Assembly: GCF_000003815.2 (NCBI RefSeq)
Contig: NC_049989.1
Span: 3,263,691 to 3,327,690 of the forward strand
Length of the DNA: 64,000 nucleotides
Direction of reading: 5' to 3'
Origin: Branchiostoma floridae
Taxonomy: Eukaryota; Chordata; Leptocardii; Amphioxiformes; Branchiostomatidae
The notes under the pieces are model-generated. The model made no database searches, was not told the origin of the DNA, and saw nothing but the letters and a program-made list of their open reading frames with translations. Shown here piece by piece: positions 24,201 through 36,200 of this stretch. Within the stretch, counting starts at the first letter, position 1. Every line of letters begins with the position of its first letter. A program made the position numbers and the translations under genes.

Positions 24201-27200
24201 CCTGTGTGTTTTCCTACCTTGGTGACCTTGTTTGTTTCAGCTTTAGAAGAGTCCAGATCCTTCTGAAGCTGATCTCTCTCTGCTTCTGTCTCAGAGATTT
24301 TCTTCTGTAGTTCTTCTTTCTCTGACAGAGCTTGCTGTGGGAGGGTAGGAAAAACAACCAAAGGGACAAATAAATATATCTCAAAGAACGTATTACTGCA
24401 AATATAGAAATGTTTACGGTAGTTTTATGTTTGCGGTTTTCATGATGGCCACTTCACCGCAAACTTAAAACTACAGCAAACATATTTCCATTAGATTATG
24501 TGACTACATTCTATGGCGCTACCATGCAATTAAAACCACTGCAAATACTCTATTTTCCTGCTACCACAAAATTAAATCCCAGCAAACTTAAATGCATTGA
24601 CAGTACTCCAAAATAGACTACAGCCAAACAAAATGTATCCAAAAGAGCCTGAAAATAAGTTAAACTTAAGATAGAAAGATGCACCAACCTTTGTCTGGTT
24701 TTCTGTCTCCTCCTTGAACTCATCAAACTCCTTCTGCAGATCTTCTTTCTGAGATGTTACAGTTTTGATGTTCTTCTGTAGCTCTACTATCTCCTGCTGA
24801 GTTTGCTAAGGACCAAAACAATGACAATAATTAGTGATTCACGGTGGAACTACTGCACAAGGTACTCCCCGAACAAGGTCGAATAAACGAGGTATAATTT
24901 GTGAATAAAACTTTATTATTGCAAAGAAACATATCTTAACATTCTTCAAAAAGCTTATAATCTATATGCTTCTTACAAACCAAATTCTGCTAAGGTCTTT
25001 TTATATTGATATGAGAATAGGTTGCAATAAGAGTCTTATCCATTGTCCTAGTATATATGTTTCTAATAGATTAAATGATGCTTATGTTTTTATCTTGAAT
25101 ACCCATACCTTGAGTTTCTGGTCAGTGGTTCCCTTCAGAGCCTCTGTACCCTTCTGCAACATGTCCCTCTCTGCTTCAAGGTCAGCTATTCTCTTCTCAA
25201 GGTCGGAGATTTCTGACTGGCTTTGCTGTAATGTACAAAAAAACAATGGTTCAACAAACAAAAGGTAAATATGACATGAGAAAAAGTACACTGAAAATGA
25301 CTTTTTTTAGCCTTTTACACTTCTGCTTAGCAAATGGATGGCAAAATTTGAAAAAAAAAGTTCTGACCTTGGCGTGATCTTCAGACAGGTTCTTGATTCT
25401 GTCCAGTTCTGTCTTCAAGTTCTCGATTTCAGCATCTCTGTCAGCAACCTCTCTGGCAGCTGCAGCAGTGGCCTTTTTCTCCTCCTGTTAAAATATGAAA
25501 ATTTGTCATTGAATCGTTATCTTTCTTAATCTTAATCTTGTCATGATTCTAAGGACTAGCCCAAACTACTGCACAATGAACTGTTCATGGATGACGACAG
25601 AAAGGTGGGTAACAGTAAATATGAGAAGACAATGTCAGGGATTGAACTGAACTGAACATTGAAAACAAACAAAAAACTGAGCTGAGTTGCTAAACTGTGG
25701 TGCCCTAGATAGATGAGATGAGTGATGAAAGAAACAAATGCTAATGCCATTATTTCTGCATCTTTCTTCATGTAGTACATTTACTAGTAGTCACAATACA
25801 TAATCACACCAAAGAAGATGGAGAATTTAAAGGGGAAAGTATGCATTGCAAATTCCAAGGAAAATGATAAAATATCTGACAGCCACTAGGACATATTCTA
25901 AAAAATAACTATGACTAAAATCTAGGAACCATGGCAACTGAATATAGACTCACCAAAAGAGTTGTAGTTGCTTGAAACATTTGGTCCTCTGCCTCCTTCC
26001 TTAAGGTCTCAAAGTCTTGCTGCACTTCCTTCTTTTCCTTCTCCAGAGTAGCAATGCTCTGCAGGTAGCTGTCAATCCTTTCCTTTTCAGCCTTGAAGAA
26101 GTACAAAATACTTGCTGAGGTTTGGGTAACTCTTTGCATTGGACCTTTAAAACTTTCACATAGAAAAAAGGCAAGCTAAGGGCTATATGGCTTTTGTATC
26201 AACTTTTGCAAGATCAGTTACTAAGAGATACACGCACATCAAAGCAATGACCTAGAATGATAAATTTTAAATACCTTTTGAGCAGCATTTGTCTCTTCTT
26301 TCATTGTCTTGATCTCATTATCAAGTTTTTCTTTCTCAGTCTCAAGGGCAGTGATCTTGCTCTGGAGTTCCTGGCTGGCCTCTTGATGTTGCTGGATAAT
26401 GACAATGACAATGATCTTTATTACATATTCATGCCCCAAAGGGATTAATGTAGTATGTTGAAATAAACATAAAACAGGCCAACAATAGTACAAACAACAT
26501 GGCAAAGTCTGGAGTCAAACAGGTTATAGCTTGTACTGCAGGTTTTGCCTCCATTAAACAACAATGCTGGACTGATGGCCAATCAGCACCTGGTTACAAC
26601 AACAGCTGGCCAATCAGCACCAAGGACAAATCAGGGTCAAGAGTAGAATTAAAGGATAACAGATCAGCAATATGGTGACAATGGTGACAATTGAAAAGTC
26701 AACATCAAGGTGTTAGCCAATCAGCACGAAGACCATAGTGGAGATCACTTATTCAGCACCAAGGACAGGAACAATGTTAAAACTATAACTCACAACAAGA
26801 GCAATAGTAGCATTGTCCAGTCAGATTGATATCTTAAAACAGCAACCAATCAGCAATGTAAAAATTGACACTGACCATCACTAAAGCCATCATTGAAAAA
26901 ATTTCAGTCAAATTTCAGAAAAAAGAGGCAGGAAAGAAGACTAGTAGACTCACTTCAGTTGTTTCTTCAGTTTCCTTTTTGAAGGAGTTCAGCTCGCCCT
27001 GGACCTGTTCTTTTTCAGCTTCCACTATTTGGATCTTCTTCTGGAGGTCAGCGTTGGTTTCATCTCTTTTCTATTACAGAAGTACAGGTGTTAGAATGGA
27101 TCTCACTCAACTGGACTTTTAACATCTGTCTAATGCATTTCTTTCATTGTCTCTCATAAGATACCAGACATGCAACTATAGCATGGAATACAAGGCAGGA

Positions 27201-30200
27201 AATGAAATTTCCTATTCTGGAACCCTTGACCTAACTTCCTGTCTATGTGCCAGATGTACATAGCATGTAAAAACCTGCAATTCTATGGCAATTGAATATC
27301 AACAGAGACTCGAGCAAACAGGCGGAAAACAAAACTTTTGTACACAAGGTAATTACCCTACTTCACACACAGTCTGACATCAACAGATTTAAGTTTGAAA
27401 CAGATGAGACACAAAGACCTACCTTGATCTTATCATCAGATTTCTTCTTGGCAGCCTTCATGTCTTCAAGAAGCTTCTCCTTGTCTGCCTCTGCCTTGGT
27501 GATCTTCATCTGCAATTCTTCTCCCTTCAGCTTCTCTTGCTGATCATCAATGCAAAGGAAAATAGATGGTAAAGTTTCATTCCAGTACATATATTTTTAC
27601 AGACTCCCAATAAATGTTACAATACTTTGAGGGACTTCTTGTTTTCACATTCCCTTTGCTAATGAAGTTTCTGAAATCATAGTGAACAGATGTTACTCTA
27701 ACAAAAATACCAACAGATCTCACCTTAAGGTTTTCTTCAAGTTCTTCCTTGACATTTTCCAGTTCTTTCTGCACTTTTTCCTTTTCAGCCTCAACTTCAG
27801 AGATCTTGTTCTGTAGCTCCCAGGTCTCCTTCTGGCCTTGCTGTTGAATAAAATGGGTGACCAAAATGAGATGTGTTGACTAGTTTCCATTCATAGAGAC
27901 AGAGACTCCTGAGGTCTCATTGGATGGATTTTCACACTGATTAAGAATCCTAAGCAACTATTGGTGGCTGAAGGAAAGGGGACATGGGCTTTTAACTAAC
28001 TTGCAAGAATTTATTCAAACGTACCTCCAGTTTGCCCTCCACCTCTCCCTTCAGCCTCTCCATGTGTTTCTGCAGGTTGCTGTTTTCTGTCTCCATCTCT
28101 GCGACTCTCTTCTGCAGCTGGGCACTCTTCTTCTGTTCTAACTGTTACACAATTATCATTATTGATAACAACAGTCTTACTTCACAGTAGAGATATATTT
28201 TCCCTGATAACTTTGACAGAAATTCCTCACATTGACTCAATTTAAAGCTCCCAGTCTTTTGCATCAACTTCTGCCAACTCCTCAATCTTTACAACATCAA
28301 CTTCCCTTTTGAGAATCACCACTTCATCACCACTGTAAGGTATCCATTAACAGTTGTTTCACATATATTCAAGGCTTATACCACACTGCAACTGCAGAAC
28401 ACATAGAATCACTCACAAAAAGACAAAGCACACTTACATCAAGTTTTCCTTCATACTCGCCCTTGAATCTGCCCATGTCCTTGTGGAGGTTCAGGTTTTC
28501 TGCTTCAAGTTCAGTTACCTTAGCCTGAAATGAAAAAAAAAGACATGCCTTAAAATTCCTGACAACAGTGGCCTTTTCATAACTATACATAGTGCTGCCC
28601 ACATTTCAGAAACATGTTACACTGGTATGATTACTATTACATGCCAACCAAATCGTTTGGGACTGCAAAATACAATTCAGAAAGCAATTATCTTATATTA
28701 TAAGGAAGTTTACTCACACTGGTATTGAAAATGGGCAATTTAATCAAATCAAATATTTTGCAAGATTAGAGCATTGTACCAAACTACATTTATCAATGAT
28801 AGTTCTTAGTATAGAGTAAAAGCCAGAAAACACGTTTTGAGCGGTGGGGAATCCGAGCCTGTTTCTAATCAAGAACAGTTTTCCCGCCACGCGGCGACAC
28901 GTAGCGTGATCTGATTGGTCGAAATATTAATTACCCAACAGGCAACGGGAATCGAGAGATAGCTTGTCACTTCACAACGCGCGGTCGGACTGTACGGTTC
29001 CATTATGCCATTGACCTTCGGAGTTCGGACAGAACGTTCTTAAAGCATATATGCTGTTGAATACGGACAAGGACTTTATCGTGCTCGGACCCCAGACTGT
29101 AGAACGCAGCCTGGATCATGAACGAAAGGCAGGCCACCAGCCAAGATACCCCGTGTCGTCCGAACCCAGGCGTCTTCTTTATTTTTTCAGTTGAGTTTTA
29201 TGTTCATTATTTGATTCGTTACCTTATTTTTACATGCACTTCTTATATAATTTACAGTTTATAGGTGACTTTGTGTTTCTGTGACGTCACCATTTGTGCT
29301 GTATACGCTTATACAAGATCTCGCTTTGAAATTCTCCAGTACACGTATTTATGTTTTGCCAACTACGGCACTGAGTACAGCAAAAATTTATTCACTGATT
29401 CTAGTAGGCCAGCCTTTTAGCTTTTGCCATAATGCTTTACAAATTCGTCGGTGTGGAAATCCGTTTGGATCGCCCCCCTTTGTAAACTTCTTGCATTCAA
29501 GCGGCCCATAAATTGATTACAGACTCGACATCATGTAAATCAGAGTGACAGTGACCACTCTTTGTGACACCGACTTTCCTTTGTACCCGGCGGCTCGTGA
29601 AATGATTGGAGCCAAATGCCGCCTTTTGATCGGACACTGTTTCTGCTACGAGTTGACAGCCACCATGTAGGTGGTCTCGCCACTATTTCGACGCGGCACA
29701 TATGGCCATGATTAATACCCTCAAGAGACGGACATGAATTTGGGCCGGCATTGTCACTAACAGCGGTATACATGACAGCCTAGGTTGCGACATGAATTAG
29801 ACCTTTACCAAAATGCCGTCGTGATAATCGATGTCGAGTACATCCTTTTGTATTCAATTCTAAAGCTGGACATACATGTATGTGCAAGTCCAAGTTTATG
29901 TTTATTGTCATGCTCGTGTTTATAGCCAAAATCAAGCACATGTTGGCCAGCCCTCCTTGGTATAAGGGATTCGCGTAGTATAAAACTGCCAAAAATAGTT
30001 TCATCAGGTTGGTAGAATATAGGATGAAGGAGAATTCTTTGTACACAACCCGTGGGTACTTACATAGCTTACGTTTCGATGTCTCTCAGACACCTTCGTC
30101 AGAGCTTCTAACTGGAGTTCTGCTTCTCACCGCTATATGTAGCCGATGTAGGCGGCGCTTTTGCGGTGAGAAAACAATCCCAAACGTGGCTTAGTTTGTA

Positions 30201-33200
30201 TCCCCCCTCGTCCCGGTTCATCACTGGGGTTGACTTTCTTATCCAGATGGCCTCCTTAATCCACCGTGCCCGCCTATTGTCTTCCCTGTCTATGACCTTG
30301 GCCCCCTCCCAGTCAATTACGCAATTGTTCCTGGCGATATGGTCTGTAACTGCCGACTTCTTTTCTTCTTTGAGCGCAAGTCTTTTCTGTGATCTTGTGT
30401 ATCTTGTGGCATCTATGTTGTTGGCTTCTTTCTTGTGTTCTTCTAACCTCGTCCCAAAAGTCCTTCCTGTTTCACCAATGTACACCTGATCACAGCTCTG
30501 GCACGGGATTCTGTACACACAGTCTGTTTTGGCTAAGTCCTCCTGTTTGTCCTTAGGATGCACTAACAGACTTCTCAGTGTTGTTTTGGGTTTGACTGCA
30601 GTGGCTATCCCGTGTTTCCGAAATACCCTTTCCAAAGGTTCCGTGACTCCTTTGATGTAAGGGATGGTCACCATACCTTTCGTCTTTTCCTGTTGTTTGG
30701 TGCTCAGTTCTTTCTGTTTAGGTCTCTTCTTCTGTTGTTCCACCTTGTTGAAGGCCCATTGGGGGTAGCCACAGCGTGTGAGGGCTCTCTTGACATGTTG
30801 TGTTTCCTGTTCTTTGTCCTGGTCTTCAGTGGTGACGGTGTTGCATCGGTCCAACAGGGTACGGATTACTCCTAACTTTTGGTGCAGAGGGTGGTGGGAC
30901 TGGAAGTTTAGGTATTGGTCCGTGTGCGTACTCTTCCTGTACACCAAAAGTTTCACTGTGCCATCCTCCTTACGCACTAGAAGGGTGTCAAGGAAAGGTA
31001 GTGTGCCTTCCTTCTCCTCTTCATACGTAAACTGTATGTTGCCGGTGGGGTCGATACTGTTAAGGTGGTCTGTGAGCTCTTGCTGGGCTCCTCTCCTCAC
31101 CCCCTCTGCTCTGAGAGACATCGAAACGTAAGCTATGTAAGTACCCACTGGTTGTGTACAAAGAATTCTCCTTCATCCAGTATAAAACTGTTTTGGTCAT
31201 ATATGACAAAACGTAGTGGATTTATCAATTTTATTACTTGTAGTTCTGCCCTGTGGGACAGTACATTGTATATGTCTGTCCTGGTAGGCAACAAGTCGTT
31301 TTATGAATCAATTTGTTACTTGTAGTTCTACCGTGTGGGACAGTACATTTTATATGTCTGTTCTGGTAGGCGACAAGTCGTTTTATTAATCAATTTGTTT
31401 CTTGTAGTCCTGCCCCGTGGGACAGTGCATTTTATATGTCTGTCCTGGTAGGCAACAAGTCGTTTTATGAATCAATTTGTTACTTGTAGTTCTACCGTGT
31501 GGGACAGTACATTTTATATGTCTGTTCTGGTAGGCAACAAGTCGTTTTATTAATCAATTTGTTTCTTGTAGTCCTGCCCTGTGGGACAGTGCATTTTATA
31601 TGTCTGTCCTGGTAGGCAACAAGTCGTTTTATGAATCAATTTGTTACTTGTAGTTCTACCGTGTGGGCAGTACATTTATATGTCTGTCCTGGTAGGCAAC
31701 AAGCCGTTCTATATAATCAATTTGTTTCTTGTAGTTCTACCGTGTGGGCAGTACATTTATATGTCTGTCCTGGTAGGCAACAACTTGAACAAGTCGTTTT
31801 ATGAATCAATTAGCTTCTTGTTGTTCTACCGGGCTCTGGCCCTAGCGCGTTCTACAAAACATAATTTATGTCTGTACTGACTGGCAACAAGGCGCGTGGT
31901 ACAAAAAGTTTTATTTCTCTGCGCAACAAGTAGCATTCCCGGCCATTTGTTTATCACCTTCCGCTTAAATCACCCAAGAATTTGAAAGACTACTATGGTC
32001 GGTAAGAATTTTGCGAATAATGGCAGTCTGTTTCCTTTAGTTTCAGACTTGGCACCTTATGCATGCAGGCTTTTGTTCTCAACTTAGCACCCCGGTGCGT
32101 TCTAGCCCACCCCGTATTATTCCTCTGATCCCTATCTGTTGTATCAAAGAGATTAAACATTGACTTAAAACCTCCTTGGTTGTATCACCGCTAAGCAATG
32201 CAGTAACGCAAAACAGTGTGACATGGACAATCAAGACTCAAAGTTAATTACTATAGCGAACGATCAGAGCCGATTTAATTTCCCTTAAATCAATATCGTA
32301 CGCAAAGTCTTTTCAACCTGTTGTCCCTACCGAGGATTCCTATTTACAAATTATCTACATTTCTCTGTTTTACAAAAGAGAGATGGTTAACTTTTTCATT
32401 TATATCGCATTTCGCTCCGTCTTGGGCGTTGTTGGCTCACAGTTTAGTGAGCTTATGGTGGTTTTGGTTGACAAGTTGTAATTTGATGAAAGTTTTGCAT
32501 ACTTTCCCTATTGTCCAATGTCACGACTACATGTAAGATCGATGTGTATTGTCTCATAAATATTAGTAAATCCCTTGGGATTCACTGTGCACAAGGGAAT
32601 TTGCCTATACACTTTGCTGCAAAATAATTTGTACTTGTCATGTTTACATTATGGCCAATATTATGTTTTTTACTTTTGTTACCTACGTGATTAAACAGTT
32701 GTGTTCCGCCAAACATGAAACCTCTTTAACGTCGTATTTGCGTTCTATTATTCAGCTAGGATAATCCCCAAAGTGTAAAACACATTTCCACGTCGGATTC
32801 TGCGTCCCATTATCCAGCTAGGATTCCACAAAGTGTAAAACGCTTTTTGCCGGTAGGCAAAAACACGTTTTGAGCGGTGGGGAATCCGAGCCTGTTTCTA
32901 ATCAAGAACAGTTTTCCCGCCACGCGGCGACACGTAGCGTGATCTGATTGGTCGAAATATTAATTACCCAACAGGCAACGGGAATCGAGAGATAGCTTGT
33001 CACTTCACAACGCGCGGTCGGACTGTACGGTTCCATTATGTTGCCCTCCGTGGTCAAATTTAACCCTCCCACCCACTCCGACGTTGTTGTTAATAAATTC
33101 CTCATAAATCTTCACCTTTATTATTTACCCATAATTTGCATTGTGAACCTGTGGCATTAATAATTCGTCCCGTTCTCTGCGGCTCTCACAATGTGTCGGA

Positions 33201-36200
33201 GAGCTTGAGGTACTATGTATCTATATCCTTATACATATACGTTTTGAAATTTCAAACAAATGGAATCAAGATAAATCTTCCTTACTAGGTAGACATATCA
33301 CTTTGACCCATTATAGCAAGCGGCGTAAAATCAGACAGTGCCAAAACCCAGCCCACACCTTACCCCCCTCGTGATGCTAATATTTCTCATTGTAATCAAG
33401 CAGCTGTCTCCGATTAACTGGAGCCAAAAGACACTCCGCAATAATGTTAAAGGATTTGCTGACAATTGTCATGCCGTCATCCAGGATCTGTCAAGCTTGA
33501 GAGTGCTGACGATCTGTTTCAGTGCCGTGAGTTGTTCCGTTTACACAGAACAGTATTTCGTCTCTGCGTGATGCATATATTGCGTTTAAAACAAAACTAG
33601 TATAATGTACACTTCAGTAGCACGACATAGCCATAGAATGTAGTTCCAAGTACCTTTGTATTTTCCTTATTTTGCGTGTTGTTTGTGCAGTTAGCCCTCG
33701 GGCAAGAATTTGCAATAAACACATTATTTATATTATTAATCAGACCGCACTGTTTTAAACACTGTGAATGTCTTGGGAGAAGTGTTTAGGTTACCTCTTG
33801 CTCCCTTTAACAATAACACATTATATACAAATGTCTCTTTGCTCACCTAGCCGGGTAATACAGCTACATGTATTTTTAGTATGACTGTTCGGACTATAAG
33901 AAGTCGTATTGTGTCATGACCTGCCAAGATTGAGACAGCCGAAATTGTGTCTGTGCTGCCACTTCATACCTTTTAGAACATTGAAGGGACCCTTATCCTA
34001 TCATGCATTCTAACAAGAGCCAACGCTTCATATTGTTACTATCTCCAGTACACTTTGCGCGTGATATTAAACACACTGTGGCTAATAATCCCTCTTTTTG
34101 TTCACACCCTGTTTAACAGGGTCAATTTAACCGGGTCATTGTCCTATATTCATGTTTGGATTGGAACACACTAACGGTATATAATTATTCATACCATTTA
34201 CTGCCTTTGTTTGTTTTCTTTCATTTTTACATACCGTGAGCCCAAGGCCCTTTGGACAGGATCCTAGGAACACCTCTCACCGGAGGACAGCTGGTGCTCC
34301 GCCTGACAGCCCACTGACTCGATGTCACGAAACTCGGGAGCCCCAAGAGTGTACCGACCTGGACATCTTCCCGTTTCCAGTCACACCCCCCCCCACACAC
34401 GGACATCCTGTCAACGACCGATTCACAATTTTATCTGCCGAAAGAGTCCGCCTCACCTGGTATCTGGACCTTGTATCTGGACCTTTCCAACTGCCTGAAG
34501 TAACAGGCTCACATATAGACATTTCGAATTTTGCTAAAACTTTTACATGTACCACTGAGCAAGGACGTTCTTGCACTGAGTTATAAACTATGTACGCTCC
34601 AAAAATATAGTATTAAGAATAAGAAGCTTCTTGGTAATTGTCCCCCTGCATTTGACAGTCTCAGTTGCAAGTTTCAATGGAAATTACAAATGAAGTATTA
34701 CTTACAGAGCTGTTAATTAATTGTTATAAACCTTATAAGACCTTCAGAGTCTATAGGAGAAGTGAGTAGGTTGCCTCTTCTTCCTATCGTTGTGTATTAC
34801 TTACAGAGCTGTTTATTGTTATAAATTCTATATGACCTTCAGAGTCTATAGGAGAAGTGAGTAGGTTGCCTCTTCTTCCTATCGTTTTTTACTTACAGAG
34901 CTGTTTATTGTTATAAACTTTATAAGACCTTCAGAGTCTATAGGAGAAGTGAGTAGGTTGCCTCTTCTTCCTATCGTTGTGTATTACTTACAGAGCTGTT
35001 TATTGTTATAAATTCTATATGACCTTCAGAGTCTATAGGAGAAGTGAGTAGGTTGCCTCTTCTTCCTATCGTTTTTTACTTACAGAGCTGTTTATTGTTA
35101 TAAACTTTATATGACCTTCAGAGTATATAGGAGAAGTGAGTAGGTTGCCTCTTCTTCCTATCGTTCTGTATTACTTACAGAACTGTTTATTGATATACAC
35201 TTTATAGGACCTTTAGAGCCCTCATTTCCGAAGCTCACTCACAGGATCTGTGTTATTTCATGCCATAGTTGTAGCGTACATATACCGTCTCTAGTATACT
35301 TTAGGTTGCTCGCACATGCACATGTACCTATACATTAACTTTCTAAAAAATCCAGTTTAGGTGAGTAAACACCCATCCCGCCGTTGCAGCACTGGGCAAA
35401 TCCTACCTCCCCCCTCCTACGGGAGTTAGGGTTGGGGTAGCCGGCTGGCGGCACCATTACCGATCTAATATAGCTCAGAAGTTAATTCTAATTTGGGCAT
35501 TCCTCTAGATACCTCTGCCGCCCAATACACTGGGCAAAGTTCCTATTTCTAAAAGGCTCCTATTTGGAGATTCCCTCTTCACACTCGAGGCGCATTGTAC
35601 AGACTAGGAAATACAGCTCTATCTTGAGTCTTCTTGACTTTTTCAAACTTTCTAATGACGCATTGTATTGTATGTAATTATATAATAGATAACTATATCC
35701 CGAATCGAAGTTTACAATGTCTTGTTAAAATATATACAACACCTACATTCCGGGGACTTTCAAACGTATAAAACACATTGTACCATACTGCATAACTCAC
35801 CCCTTAGCCGTTCAAGCGCCTTGTAGAGTATGTTGTATACGAGTATTGTATTTATGTTATATTGAATGGAAACTATAGCTGTACACTTGGGCAGGTTCTT
35901 GGATATGACACCAAGTTTGGTAAACAAGGTCTAGCTTTCTGTTTACATTTACACATGTGCAACAAGAACCGTTTGGTATATTATTCTTTAGTCATTTGAG
36001 ATGCCACAGTATTGTCATCTTAGACTGGATCCCAAGCTTGCACCAATAACAGAATTTAGCATGACGCACATTTGTTTAGTCACTTCATGAGCCCCGCTAC
36101 CAGTTTGAACTTACGAACTTATTACCATTCTTATCCCTGAATCGTATGTAATCACACCGTTAAAATACTCCATGCCCTTTGCTCCTACCTATTTCTAGTA

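Noticed and set aside
34236-34586. 116-codon plus-strand frame within the split-repeat element
   Set aside because: Low-complexity Pro/Thr/Arg composition, an overlapping antisense frame, and no recognisable domain.
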